From NCBI RefSeq assembly GCF_042666875.1, contig NZ_JBHTCX010000001.1, positions 1-64,000 of the forward strand: a stretch of 64,000 nt of DNA. Reading direction: 5' to 3'. The stretch comes from Brachybacterium sp042666875 (GTDB lineage Bacteria; Actinomycetota; Actinomycetes; Actinomycetales; Dermabacteraceae). Below, one piece after another: positions 43,371-53,084 of the stretch (position 1 is the stretch's first letter; each line of letters opens with the position of its first letter). The notes under the pieces are model-generated. The model ran no database searches and was not told where the DNA came from. It worked only from the letters and a program-made list of their open reading frames with translations. A program made the position numbers and the translations under genes.

Positions 43371-44219
43371 TCAGGCGCCCTGACGACCGCCGAACTCGCC
43401 GGGGTTGCCGCCGCGGCGGCCTGCCTCGCCCTTGTGCAGAGCGGTGATCGCCTCGATCTCGTCGTCGGCGAGCTCAACCTCGAGGGAGGCGAAGTTCGAC
43501 ACGATGCGCTCGGGGGTCTCGGACTTCGGGATCACCACGTTGCCGAGGGCCAGGTTCCAGGCGATGACGACCTGCGCGGTGGAGGCGCCGTGCTTGTCGG
43601 CGATCTCCTGGACCACGGGGTCGGAAAGCTCGCCGCCGCCCTGGCCCAGCGGCGACCAGGACTCGGTGACGATGTTCTTGGAGGCGTGGAACTCGCGCAG
43701 CTCGGGCTGGTTGAAGTAGGGGTGGAGCTCGATCTGGTTCAGCACCGGCCGCACACCGGTCTCGGCCTCGACCTTCTCCAGGTCCTCGACGCGGAAGTTC
43801 GAGACGCCGATGGAGCGGATACGGCCCTGCTCCTGCAGCTCGATGAACGTCTTCCAGGTCTCGACCGCGAGACCGTTGGCGGGGGCCGGCCAGTGGATCA
43901 GATAGAGGTCGAGCTCCTCGAGCCCGAGATCCTCCATGGTGGCGTCGAAGGAGCGCAGGGTGTTCTCGCGCCCCTGGTCCTGGTTGGGGACCTTCGAGGT
44001 CACGAACACGTCATCGCGCGCGAGACCCGCCGACTTCAGGCCCTGGCCGACGCCGGCCTCGTTGTTGTAACCGCGGGCGGTGTCGATGTGGCGGTAGCCG
44101 GCCTCGAGTGCTCGGGCGACGACGTCGGTGGCCACGGAATTCTCCACCTGCCAGACGCCGAACCCGAGCTGCGGGATCGAACGGCCGTCGTGGAAGGGGA
44201 TGGAGGGCGAGCTGGGCAT
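43371..44219 (-). CDS. Aldo/keto reductase (2,5-diketo-gluconate reductase type)
   Basis: 282-residue AKR. HIDTARGYNNEAGVGQGL holds the catalytic Asp and Tyr, VTSKVPN the Lys, and LYLIHWPAP the His; VVIPKSETPERIVSN is the NADPH-binding loop. It should reduce small aldehydes or ketones. No clear operon partner. A Gly/Arg-rich tail (AGRRGGNPGEFGGRQGA) extends beyond the usual end. Confidence 0.92.
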   Translation of the reverse strand: MPSSPSIPFHDGRSIPQLGFGVWQVENSVATDVVARALEAGYRHIDTARGYNNEAGVGQGLKSAGLARDDVFVTSKVPNQDQGRENTLRSFDATMEDLGLEELDLYLIHWPAPANGLAVETWKTFIELQEQGRIRSIGVSNFRVEDLEKVEAETGVRPVLNQIELHPYFNQPELREFHASKNIVTESWSPLGQGGGELSDPVVQEIADKHGASTAQVVIAWNLALGNVVIPKSETPERIVSNFASLEVELADDEIEAITALHKGEAGRRGGNPGEFGGRQGA

Positions 44220-44303
44220 GATTCTCCTCGTGATGAAACAGGTGAGTCGGCGACTCCCAGGCTAGCGTTTTCCTCCCGGCCCCGGGCGCTGGTCCGCCCG
44301 GCG

Positions 44304-44741
44304 TCAGACCGCGCAGACCCCGAGCGAGACGGGCCGGCTGCTGGGATCGGACTCGAGCCAGCGGGCGAGTTCGACGGGATGGAAGCGGTACTCGGCGAGG
44401 CGATCCAGGGGAAGCCAGGCGGTGCCCACCTGCCCCGGATCCGGCTCGGTGCCGATACCCGGTTCCTCGCCCTCGGCCAGGCCGGCCCAGTATGCCACGC
44501 TGACCTGGTGGAACGGCGGGATGAGGAGCTCGTAGAGGCAGGCCAGCTGATGGACCTCGACCAGTGCCCCGATCTCCTCGCGGCACTCGCGGATCAGCGC
44601 CGACACCTGGTCCTCGCCGTGCTCCTGGCCGCCGCCCGGCGGGGCGTACACGTCGCTGCCGTCGGGATCGATGTAGTGATTCATGAGCACGTGCGCATCG
44701 CGGACGATCAGCGCCTTCACTCCCAGTCGCGGTGAGCTCAC
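44304..44741 (-). CDS. Nudix hydrolase
   Basis: 145-residue pyrophosphohydrolase. The Nudix box GGGQEHGEDQVSALIRECRE followed by EIGA fits Gx5Ex7REUxEExGU completely. Substrate not predictable. Its ATG overlaps the stop of the PTS EIIA gene by ATGA, so it is translated together with it; a role in handling a nucleoside diphosphate sugar or a toxic side product is possible. Confidence 0.9.
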   Translation of the reverse strand: MSSPRLGVKALIVRDAHVLMNHYIDPDGSDVYAPPGGGQEHGEDQVSALIRECREEIGALVEVHQLACLYELLIPPFHQVSVAYWAGLAEGEEPGIGTEPDPGQVGTAWLPLDRLAEYRFHPVELARWLESDPSSRPVSLGVCAV

Positions 44742-45259
44742 GCGCGATCCTCCTCTCTCTGGCCAGGGTCGACGTTACCCAGCTGTGCCATCGCGCGCTC
44801 GCGCAGCTGCTCGTCGCCGGCCGCGGCCAGCAGATCCGCGACGGCCGACTCGTCCCGCAGCACGCCCACCAGTCGCTGCAGCGTCGCCAGGTGCTCCGTG
44901 GCGTCGCGGAGCAGGGGCATGGCCACCAGCTGCACGTCCACGGTGCCGCCGCTGCCGCCCATCTCCCCGAACGGCACGGGCCGGGCCAGGGTCGCCAGCG
45001 CGAGGCCGGGGACAAGGACATGCTCGGGATCGGCATGCGGGATCGCGGTGGGGATCGGCGTCGGCAGGCCCGTGGGGTAGCGCAGCTCGCGCTGGTGCAG
45101 GGCGTCGGGGAAGCCGGGCGTCACCGCGCCGTCGTCCAGCAGCCGTCCGGCCAGGGTGCGCAGCACGTCCTCGGCGCTGGCCACGTCGAGGCCGGAGAGG
45201 ACGACGCCGAGCTCGAGGCGCGGCGCAGCAGGGTCGCGGTGACGAGGATCTGTGGTCAT
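44738..45259 (-). CDS. PTS EIIA-like protein (fructose/mannitol or galactitol class)
   Basis: 173-residue protein with the PTS_EIIA_2 fold. TAIPHADPEHVLVPGLALAT carries the predicted phospho-accepting His, and VQLVAMPLLRDATEHLATLQ the following conserved helix. No IIB or IIC genes are beside it, so it may be a regulatory orphan. GGGAGG precedes ATG 45259; a longer reading up to 45376 runs into the divergent regulator gene. It is coupled to the Nudix gene and divergent from the SorC regulator. Confidence 0.85.
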   Translation of the reverse strand: MTTDPRHRDPAAPRLELGVVLSGLDVASAEDVLRTLAGRLLDDGAVTPGFPDALHQRELRYPTGLPTPIPTAIPHADPEHVLVPGLALATLARPVPFGEMGGSGGTVDVQLVAMPLLRDATEHLATLQRLVGVLRDESAVADLLAAAGDEQLRERAMAQLGNVDPGQREEDRA

Positions 45260-45356
45260 GGGGCCTCCCGGGTCGGTGCCACAGATTCTGTCATCCCCTC
45301 GCCCTGTCCCTGCGTACGCTGGGCGGATCCGTTCCCGCGCGTCCCAGGAGAACCGT

Positions 45357-46313
45357 ATGCCCGCACCTCGCGACACCGCCGTGATCGTGCGGGCGGCCCG
45401 GCTCTACTACGAGCAGGGCCGTTCGCAGACGGAGGTCGCCCACGAGCTCGGGCTCTCGCGCTCGAACGTCTCCCGGATCCTCACCCAGGCGCGGGACCGC
45501 GGAATCGTCGAGATCGCGATCCACGACCCCGAGGGACCGCCGCGGCGTGACGAGGCTCTGGAGGCAGCACTGCGGGCGGCGTTCTCCCTGCGCGAGGCCC
45601 ATGTCGTCTCGGCGCCGCGCACCACCGCGATGGAGGCGGTGGCCCGCCAGGGTGCTGCGGCTCTGGCCGAACGGGCCGCGCACGTGGGCGGCATCGGCGT
45701 CTCCTGGGGGCAGACGGTCCAGAACGTGGTCGCCCAGCTCGAGGCCCTACAGCTGCGGCCGACGCCCCGCGTCCTGCCCCTGGTGGGCGGGCACAGCGCG
45801 CTGGACCAGTTCGACTCCGGTGACTCCGTGCTCCGGGTGCTCGCCTCGCGGCTGGGCGCGCGACCGGAGACCCTGTACGCGCCGGCGGTGCTGGAATCGG
45901 CGACCACAGCGGCCACCCTGCGCTCCGAGTCGAGCATCGGGAAGGTGCTCGCCGCCGCCGCGCAGGTCGAGCTCGCCCTGGTGGGCATCGGATCCGTGGG
46001 CCTGCATTCCTCCCCGCACATCGTCTCGCTGATGAACCTCAGCGAGACCGAGCGCGCCGCCTTCGAGGCCCAGGACCCCGTGGGCGACGTGTGCGGGCGG
46101 TTCGTCGATGCGCACGGGGTGCCGCTGGGGGCGCCGACGGACCAGCGGGTGCTCGCGGTGACCTTCTCCGAGCTGCTGCGGATCCCCGAGGTGGTCGGCG
46201 TCGCGGCCGGCGCCGAGAAGGCCCCCGGGGTGCGCGGCGTGCTGCGCAGCGGGGCGATCGACACCGCGATCGTCGACGCCGAGCTGGCCCGGGAGATCCT
46301 CGCCCGCGCTTGA
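45357..46313 (+). CDS. SorC/DeoR-type sugar-binding transcriptional regulator
   Basis: 318-residue regulator. The N-terminal helix-turn-helix is RSQTEVAHELGLSRSNVSRI (about residues 22-41), and the C-terminal sugar-phosphate-binding domain has VGGIGVSWGQTVQNVVAQL, LPLVGGHSALDQFDSG and AVTFSELLRIPEVVGVAAGA. It normally responds to a phosphorylated sugar. AGGAGAACCGT precedes ATG 45357. It faces the EIIA-Nudix pair across 97 bp and is their probable regulator. Confidence 0.92.
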   Translation: MPAPRDTAVIVRAARLYYEQGRSQTEVAHELGLSRSNVSRILTQARDRGIVEIAIHDPEGPPRRDEALEAALRAAFSLREAHVVSAPRTTAMEAVARQGAAALAERAAHVGGIGVSWGQTVQNVVAQLEALQLRPTPRVLPLVGGHSALDQFDSGDSVLRVLASRLGARPETLYAPAVLESATTAATLRSESSIGKVLAAAAQVELALVGIGSVGLHSSPHIVSLMNLSETERAAFEAQDPVGDVCGRFVDAHGVPLGAPTDQRVLAVTFSELLRIPEVVGVAAGAEKAPGVRGVLRSGAIDTAIVDAELAREILARA

Positions 46314-46327
46314 TCCCCGCACGCGCC

Positions 46328-46358
46328 TTGCCCTGGAGCGCGCTCCAGGAGTCACACT
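46328..46358 (+). promoter_or_regulatory. MerR-type promoter of the merR gene
   Basis: TTGCCC (46328-46333) and CACACT (46353-46358) are separated by 19 bp, the long spacer typical of MerR-activated promoters. The spacer begins with the palindrome TGGAGCGCGCTCCA (46334-46347), extended to 18 bp (46332-46349). The ATG follows the -10 by 6 nt, so the transcript is leaderless. Confidence 0.75.
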
Positions 46359-46364
46359 CGGATC

Positions 46365-46762
46365 ATGACCGATGGGATCGCGATCGCCGATGCGGCGGGG
46401 CAGCTCGCCCTGACCTCGGACACGCTGCGCTACTACGAACGGGCCGGCCTGCTGCTGCGGCCCGTGCCCCGCTCGGCCAGCGGGCAGCGCCGCTACGAGG
46501 ACCCTGACCTCGCCTGGATCGCGCTGATCACGAGGCTGCGCGCGACGGACATGCCGATCCGCGAGATCCGCCGGTACGCCGACCTGGTGCGGGCGGGGGC
46601 GGGCAACGAGCAGGAACGGCTCGAGCTGCTGCAGGCCCACCGGCAGGTCGTGCTCACCCAGCTCGCCGACGTCACCGCCCACCTCGGGGCGATCGAGCAG
46701 AAGATCGGTATCTACGAGGACGCGCTTGACGTGGAGCGCGCTCCAAGGAGTTGTCTGGACCC

Positions 46763-46766
<4 letters not shown>
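46365..46766 (+). CDS. MerR family transcriptional regulator
   Basis: 133-residue regulator. The winged helix-turn-helix has LTSDTLRYYERAGLLLRPVP and GQRRYEDPDLAWI, followed by a dimerisation coiled coil (NEQERLELLQAHRQVVLTQL). There is no metal-binding cysteine cluster, so it resembles the aldehyde- or electrophile-responsive NmlR/AdhR group. The stop overlaps the ATG of the aldo/keto reductase gene (ATGA). The second copy of its operator is embedded in its own last codons (46726-46756). Confidence 0.92.
46726..46756 (+). promoter_or_regulatory. Second MerR-type promoter, inside the 3' end of merR
   Basis: TTGACG (46726-46731), a 19-bp spacer holding the same 14-bp palindrome TGGAGCGCGCTCCA (46732-46745), and TTGTCT (46751-46756). 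The ATG of the reductase is 6 nt after the -10. The distance from the first -35 base to the ATG is 37 nt, identical to the copy at 46328. Confidence 0.75.
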
Positions 46767-47764
<998 letters not shown>

Positions 47765-47768
47765 GCTC

Positions 47769-48665
47769 TCAGGCCTGACCCTTCAGCACCTGCTCGAAGC
47801 GGGCGGTGAGCTCGAGATCCACGGGCAGCTGCTGGTCGTCGAGGTGGGAGATCGGCGCGGCCAGGCGGGTGGAGGACAGCAGCCACACGCCGTCGGCCGA
47901 GGTCACGTCGGCAGGGACCATCAGCTGCTCGCGGGTCTGCGTGCCCTCGCGCTGCAGGACGTCGAAGAGGCTGGTCACGCTGGTGCCGGGCAGCACGCCC
48001 GCGCTGACGGGAGTGGTGCTGTAGGTGTCGCCGTGGCGCACCAGCAGCGTGGACGTCGGTCCTTCGAGGACGTAGCCGTCGGTGGAGACGAACAGGACGT
48101 CGTCGGCGCCGCGGCGCCGGGCCTCGCGGGTCGCGGCCATGTTCACGGCGTAGCTCAGGGTCTTCACGCCCGGCAGCAGCCAGGGACTGGTCTCGGTGAC
48201 GGTGGTGGACAGGCCGCGGTCCAGCACGGCGACGCGGATGCCGGCGCGGTACGGCGTCCAGTCGTCCGAGACGCGGGCGTGGATCCAGCAGGTGGGGGTG
48301 CCGGTGCCCTCGATGCCGCGCGTGAGCATCACGCGAACGGTCAGCTCGGGCACCGCCGGGTGCTCCGCGATCGCCGCGTCGATCGCCTGGGCGATGGTCT
48401 GCTGGTCCGGCTCCGGCAGTTCGGCCAGGGACGCGCTGCGTGCCAGTCGCTCCAGGTGGGGGCCGACGTTGACGGCCTTGCCGTCGAACACGCCGATCGT
48501 CTCGAAGACGCCGTCGCCGCGGGTGGCGACCAGGTCCGTGACCGAGAGCTGAGGGGCGTCGGGGTCGGCGAGGACGAAGAGATCGCCGCCGTCGGTCGGA
48601 GCCCCGGCGGCGCCGGGAACGAGGACGAGTACCGGGGCGGGGGTGTCCGTGCTGGACGAGGTCAT
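47769..48665 (-). CDS. Aminotransferase class IV (aminodeoxychorismate lyase-like)
   Basis: 298-residue PLP enzyme of fold type IV. RGDGVFETIGVFDGKAVNVG near the N-terminus is the PabC/BCAT signature, Lys in PGVKTLSYAVNM is the Schiff-base residue, and GTSVTSLFDV the phosphate-binding region. Closest in length and motifs to 4-amino-4-deoxychorismate lyase of folate synthesis, but D-amino-acid or branched-chain transaminase activity is possible. AGGAG precedes ATG 48665. No pabA or pabB is adjacent. Confidence 0.85.
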   Translation of the reverse strand: MTSSSTDTPAPVLVLVPGAAGAPTDGGDLFVLADPDAPQLSVTDLVATRGDGVFETIGVFDGKAVNVGPHLERLARSASLAELPEPDQQTIAQAIDAAIAEHPAVPELTVRVMLTRGIEGTGTPTCWIHARVSDDWTPYRAGIRVAVLDRGLSTTVTETSPWLLPGVKTLSYAVNMAATREARRRGADDVLFVSTDGYVLEGPTSTLLVRHGDTYSTTPVSAGVLPGTSVTSLFDVLQREGTQTREQLMVPADVTSADGVWLLSSTRLAAPISHLDDQQLPVDLELTARFEQVLKGQA

Positions 48666-48721
48666 GGCGCTGCTCCTGGGGTGAGGCGACCGGACCTCTC
48701 AGGATAGACCCTGCCGGCCCG

Positions 48722-49906
48722 TCAGCCTCGATGCTCCTGCGTGGAGTGGCCGATGCTCTCGCCGATGGCCGGGCCGCTGCCTTCGCCCGGTCCCATGACG
48801 TCGCCGATCATCTCGAGGATCCGGTCCAGGAGGGAGCCGCCCTCGTCGCCACCGGCGATCTCGATGCGTCCGCCCATAGTCGTGGCGCCGCTGGACTCCC
48901 CGCCGTCGACGAGACCCTGCATCCCGATCGGCATGCCACCACCGCCCGACGGGCCCCCGCCCTCGGTGCCTGCGGCTTCGGAGCCGAGCGCCTCCCCGGC
49001 GCCGCCTCCGGATTCGCCGCCGCCGGCGCCGCCACCGGAGCCTGAGCCGGCGCCGCTGCCTCCGGCTGAGCCGCCGCCCCCGCTGCCGTCGCCCGCGCCG
49101 CTGGAGTCGCTGCCGCTGGAGCTGCCGCTGCTGCTGCCGCTGGAGCTGCCGCTGCCGCTGCCGCCGGAATTGTCGCTGCCGACGGAGCTGCTGCTGGCGC
49201 CGGAGCTGTCGCTGCCGCCCGATGTGCTGTCGTCAGAGGTGCCGTCGGTGAGCGGGCCGTTGCCGATCACGTTGCCCAGGCCTCCGCCGAGGCCGAGGCC
49301 GGTCAGCAGATCCTGCAGACCCATTCCGGAATCGAGAGCGCGATCCAGGATGCCGGACAGCATTCCGCCGGTCAGGCTGCCCAGCAGCCCGCCTTGGAAC
49401 GCGGCCCGGCCCTCCGGGGTGCTGAGTGCTTCGCGCAGCATCCCCGCCATGCCGTCGTCGCCTCCGAACACGCCTTCTGCCAGGCCCATGCCGGCGCCAC
49501 CTGGGCCGCCGGAACCGCCGCCGGTCGCGCCGCCCGGACTGCCCGCGCCCGCACCGCCGCCGCTGCCGCTGCCGCTGCCGCTGCCGCTGCCACCCGAACC
49601 TCCGGCGCCGCCGCCACCGCCGCTGGACGTCGGGCCGTCGACGGTGGAGGCTGCCTCCTGCTCGTCGGCATGACCCATCAGACGACGCGCGTGGTGGCGC
49701 AGCTCGACGGAGCAGTCCTGCAGTCCCGGCCGGACCTTGCCGGTCCAGTCGGCGCGGAACGCGTCGGCGTCCTCGCCCACCCACTCGATGGTGTCGATGG
49801 TCGAGGACAGCCTCGCCTCCAGATCGGCCAGGAGCTCCGCTCTGCGCACGTAGATGGACCCGACCGACCGCAAGGCCTCGGTGTCCGCCCCCCAGAAGTG
49901 ATTCAT
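48722..49906 (-). CDS. WXG100-like protein with Gly/Ser-rich tail
   Basis: 394-residue protein. The first 90 residues form a WXG100-like helical hairpin (MNHFWGADTEALRSVGSIYV; TIDTIEWVGEDADAFRADW with the WxG turn). The rest is mostly low-complexity Gly/Ser, interrupted by hydrophobic segments with GLGGGLGNVIGNGPL and a final IEIAGGDEGGSLLDRILEMI. It looks like a type VII secretion (ESX) substrate or adaptor, but no eccC/eccD genes are in the window. GAGGGG precedes ATG 49906; a longer form from 49969 is unlikely. Confidence 0.75.
   Translation of the reverse strand: MNHFWGADTEALRSVGSIYVRRAELLADLEARLSSTIDTIEWVGEDADAFRADWTGKVRPGLQDCSVELRHHARRLMGHADEQEAASTVDGPTSSGGGGGAGGSGGSGSGSGSGSGGGAGAGSPGGATGGGSGGPGGAGMGLAEGVFGGDDGMAGMLREALSTPEGRAAFQGGLLGSLTGGMLSGILDRALDSGMGLQDLLTGLGLGGGLGNVIGNGPLTDGTSDDSTSGGSDSSGASSSSVGSDNSGGSGSGSSSGSSSGSSSGSDSSGAGDGSGGGGSAGGSGAGSGSGGGAGGGESGGGAGEALGSEAAGTEGGGPSGGGGMPIGMQGLVDGGESSGATTMGGRIEIAGGDEGGSLLDRILEMIGDVMGPGEGSGPAIGESIGHSTQEHRG
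49561..49590. repeat. Five perfect hexanucleotide units in the WXG100-like gene
   Basis: CGCTGC is repeated five times in a row. On the coding strand it gives Gly-Ser dipeptides. Being a multiple of three, slippage would change linker length without frameshift. A second imperfect tract of the same type lies around 49100-49170. Confidence 0.8.
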
Positions 49907-50048
49907 CGGCCCCTCGTCTCCCTCATCCCCACACCACGCCCCGTGATGCTCCCCGTGTGATGGCTCCACCGTATGGCCGTCGCACGATGGCGGCCATGGG
50001 GAGGACTACCCATGCCATCGGCAGTTCTCGCGAATCCGCCCGCGGTCG

Positions 50049-50054
50049 TACAGT
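50049..50054 (+). promoter_or_regulatory. -10 hexamer, DMT transporter gene
   Basis: TACAGT, 8 nt before the GTG start at 50063, with no ribosome site between them; consistent with a leaderless start. Confidence 0.45.
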
Positions 50055-50062
50055 GAGCGATC

Positions 50063-51019
50063 GTGACCGGCACTTCCCCGCAGCTTCCCTCCGCGCCCCA
50101 CGCCCCGTGGTGGGCCGTCCCGGCCGCCGTCGTCGGCGGCGTCATGGGCGCCACCCAGGCACGCATCAACTCCGACCTCGCCGCCGAGCTCGAGGACGGC
50201 TTCGTCGCCTCCGTCATCTCCTTCGGCTCCGGTCTCGTGCTGATCCTGGTGCTGGTGGCCCTGATGCCGCGCCTGCGCCGGCTCTCCGGCACGTTCTGGC
50301 GGGACCTGCGGACCGGCACCTTCCCCTGGTATCTCGCGATCGGCGGTCTGGGCGGGGCGACGTACGTGCTGGGACAGTCGTTCTCCGTGGCGCTGCTCGG
50401 GGTGGCGCTGTTCATCGTCTGCGTGGTCGCCGGTCAGACGGTGACCGGGCTGGTCGTGGACCGGGTGGGGCTCGGCCCCGGCGGCGTGCGCCACCTGACC
50501 CCGATGCGCCTGATCGGTGCCGGGCTGATGGTGGTCTCCGTGATCCTGGCGATGTCGCGCGGGATCAGCACCGAGGCGCCCTGGTATCTGCTCGCGCTGC
50601 CGATGGTGGCCGGCGTCGCCATGGGCCTGCAGCAGGCCACCAACGGGCGCGTCACCCAGCACAGCGGCCATTTCATGGTCGCCACGCTGGGCAACTTCGT
50701 GGTCGGCACGGCGGCGCTGGGCCTGGCCGCGCTGGCGCACGTGCTCGTCGCCGGGCCGCCCGAGGCGCTGCCGGCGAACCCGCTGCTCTACCTCGGCGGC
50801 CCGATCGGCGTCGTGTTCATCGCCATGGCCGCCTATCTGGCGGGCCCGCTGGGCGTGCTGACCCTGGCGATGTCGACCATCGCCGGCCAGATCGTGGCCT
50901 CGGTCGTCATCGATGCCATCGCCGCGCCCGGGCACCTCACACCGCTGACGATCACCGGCGCCGTGCTGACCCTGGTCGCCGCCGCGGTCACGGCCTCGGC
51001 CCGCCGGCCCCGGGCCTGA
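50063..51019 (+). CDS. DMT-superfamily transporter (DUF606/YdcZ type)
   Basis: 318-residue membrane protein with about ten predicted helices built from two DUF606 (YdcZ) halves: VVGGVMGATQARINSDLAAE near the start and ALPMVAGVAMGLQQATNGRV in the second half. The two Gly-rich helices followed by Asn match internal duplication. Substrate unknown. The start is GTG at 50063, probably leaderless. Divergent from the WXG100-like gene. Confidence 0.88.
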   Translation: MTGTSPQLPSAPHAPWWAVPAAVVGGVMGATQARINSDLAAELEDGFVASVISFGSGLVLILVLVALMPRLRRLSGTFWRDLRTGTFPWYLAIGGLGGATYVLGQSFSVALLGVALFIVCVVAGQTVTGLVVDRVGLGPGGVRHLTPMRLIGAGLMVVSVILAMSRGISTEAPWYLLALPMVAGVAMGLQQATNGRVTQHSGHFMVATLGNFVVGTAALGLAALAHVLVAGPPEALPANPLLYLGGPIGVVFIAMAAYLAGPLGVLTLAMSTIAGQIVASVVIDAIAAPGHLTPLTITGAVLTLVAAAVTASARRPRA

Positions 51020-51037
51020 GGAGCGGGCGCCCGCGGG

Positions 51038-51817
51038 TCAGCCGGCGAGGACCACGATCCGGCCGCGTTCGCGCCAGATGACGTGGAGGTCCAGCGGGTC
51101 GCCGGGGACATCGGCGTCGATGAGGTCGACGCGGGCGCCGCGGGGTGCCTCGCGCAGATCCGCCACGGCGACGGCATGTCCGGGCAGCTCGACGATGTCC
51201 GTGGTGGCCGGGGCCTGCAAAGGCACCTCGACCGGGTCGGCCGTCTCGTCCATGCCCAGGATCTCGGCGAACAGGTGGCCCTCCATGAGCTGCTCGGCGG
51301 CCTCCGTGCGGGCCTCGCCCTCGTCGTCGCGCTCGGCGAGGGCGTTCAGCGTGGCCTCGAGGGCGTCGGCGAAACGCTCCAGGTAGCCGCCCAGGTTCGG
51401 TGCGGCCAGGTACAGGGCGAGGTCCTCGCCAATGCCGTAGACGGCGCCGGGCGCTCCGTCGGGATCGATCGTGAGGATTACCGCGGCATCGGGCGTCTCG
51501 TACAGCGGGTAGAACGAGGTGGCCTCGCCCAGCAGCGTGTAGGGGCCGACGTCGGTGCGGTCCTCGATCTGCAGGGTCAGGACCCTCTGGCCGCACAGCT
51601 CGATGCCGCCGAGCTCGTCGGCGACCTGCTCGAGCGCGGGCGGCGGGTCCGCGGCGACCTCCTCCTCGGTCATGGCGAGACCGGGGATCAGGGTGACGTC
51701 CTGCTCATGGGTGCGGGCGAGGGAATCGATCCGATCCAGCACCGGCCGTACCGACAGCACGGGCAGGACGGGGGCCTCGGTGGGCCAGGGCAGGGAGTTG
51801 TTCATCGGCGTGCTCAC
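51038..51817 (-). CDS. Conserved hypothetical acidic protein (SUKH-like?)
   Basis: 259-residue soluble acidic protein. The middle (LEQVADELGGIELCG, then AVYGIGEDLALYLAAPNLGG and FADALEATLNAL) has the alternation seen in SMI1/KNR4-SUKH folds, which include immunity proteins, but the match is by eye only. No signal or membrane segment. The GTG start at 51817 follows TGAGG; ATG at 51805 is an alternative. It lies 4 nt after the kinase stop on the same strand and is probably in its operon. I do not know its function. Confidence 0.7.
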   Translation of the reverse strand: MSTPMNNSLPWPTEAPVLPVLSVRPVLDRIDSLARTHEQDVTLIPGLAMTEEEVAADPPPALEQVADELGGIELCGQRVLTLQIEDRTDVGPYTLLGEATSFYPLYETPDAAVILTIDPDGAPGAVYGIGEDLALYLAAPNLGGYLERFADALEATLNALAERDDEGEARTEAAEQLMEGHLFAEILGMDETADPVEVPLQAPATTDIVELPGHAVAVADLREAPRGARVDLIDADVPGDPLDLHVIWRERGRIVVLAG

Positions 51818-51821
51818 GGCC

Positions 51822-53084
51822 TCAGTCTGTCACCCGATGGGCCGCCGCGCCGGGGCGCGTGATGGCGACCGACGCCGTCCCGGCCCGCTCGGGGTGCCTC
51901 GCCCGGTAGGCCTCCAGCCAGCGGCCGGCGAACTGCTCCGCCTCCACGGCGTCGACCAGGGCCCAGACGCTCCCGCCGAAGCCCGCTCCGAAGGCGCTCG
52001 CGGCGTGGGCACCCAGCTCCCGGGCCAGTCTCTGCAGGGTGATCGTCTCGGGTACCTGGTTGCGCAGGCCCCTCTCGGCGCCGGCCTGGGAGTCGTCGGC
52101 CAGGCGCCCGAACTCGGCGAGGTCGCCCTCCTCGAGGGCGAGTGCTGCGGCGGGGACGATCCGCTCGGACTCGGCGAGGAACTGCTCGAGGCGCCCGGCG
52201 AGGTAGTCGTCGTCGGCCGCGAGTTCCCGCAGGCGCTGAACGCTCGCGGGCCCGCTGCCGATCGCAGCCGCAAGGGAAGCGTCGTGCCTGCCGGTGTCCT
52301 CCTGCCAGCGGCGCAGGATCTCGCCCACGGCGAGGGAGACCCGGTTGTAGTCCTCGCGGGCGGCACCGGTCTTGGCGGCCTCCACCCCGCTGACGGCGAT
52401 CACCAGGGCGAGCTCGTCCCCCAGAGCCACCGTGCGTTCGTGGCGGACGGGGCAGAAGGAGTACTGGACCAGGGCGCCGGGGACGCCGCAGAGCATCGCG
52501 GTGTGGTCCTCGCTGCCGCCGAACGTCCCCACGCCGCGGTGGCCGCTCAGCTCCCCGAAGCTCTGCCCGTTCTCGACCGTGCCGAGGTACTCGCCGAGCT
52601 GCTCGGGCGTAGTGATCGCGGTGGCGAAGGCCGGCTCGGCGGCGAGGCCGGAGAGGTCGATCAGCGCGAGGGCGAGGCCGACGACGAGCGCGGAGGAGCT
52701 GGACATGCCCGCAGCCAGCGGCAGTGTGGTGGTCACGGTGAGGTCGGCCCCGCGCAGGCGGCCGCGAAAATTCGCCGCGAGCCGGGCGGCGACCGTGCGG
52801 ACGTACCCGCCCCAGTGCCCGTCGGCCGCGGCGGTGGGCTCCTCGAGGTGGTCGAGGTCGAGGTCGACGGTCTCGCCGGCCTCCTCGGAGCGCACCCGCA
52901 GCAGGCGGTCCGCGCGGGCCGTGGCGGTGACGGTGTGCCCGGCATCGACCGCGGCGAGCAGGGAGCGGCCGCCGGCGTAGTCGGTGTGCTTGCCGAGCAC
53001 CTCGATGCGGCCGGGCACGAACCAGCGGGTCCGCTGCGGTGCGTCGCGGGCGGCTCGAGTCAGCGCGGTCAGCGCGTCGGTCAC
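51822..53084 (-). CDS. Galactokinase-like GHMP sugar kinase
   Basis: 420-residue GHMP kinase with the three family motifs: FVPGRIEVLGKHTDYAGG (residues 22-39), LPLAAGMSSSSAL (121-133) and FGAGFGGSVWALV (near 375). In true galactokinases the first motif reads GEHTDY; here Glu is replaced by Lys32, as in some poorly studied relatives, which could change sugar choice. It should make a sugar 1-phosphate. It overlaps the nucleotidyltransferase gene by ATGA. No galT or galE is in the window. Confidence 0.85.
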   Translation of the reverse strand: MTDALTALTRAARDAPQRTRWFVPGRIEVLGKHTDYAGGRSLLAAVDAGHTVTATARADRLLRVRSEEAGETVDLDLDHLEEPTAAADGHWGGYVRTVAARLAANFRGRLRGADLTVTTTLPLAAGMSSSSALVVGLALALIDLSGLAAEPAFATAITTPEQLGEYLGTVENGQSFGELSGHRGVGTFGGSEDHTAMLCGVPGALVQYSFCPVRHERTVALGDELALVIAVSGVEAAKTGAAREDYNRVSLAVGEILRRWQEDTGRHDASLAAAIGSGPASVQRLRELAADDDYLAGRLEQFLAESERIVPAAALALEEGDLAEFGRLADDSQAGAERGLRNQVPETITLQRLARELGAHAASAFGAGFGGSVWALVDAVEAEQFAGRWLEAYRARHPERAGTASVAITRPGAAAHRVTD

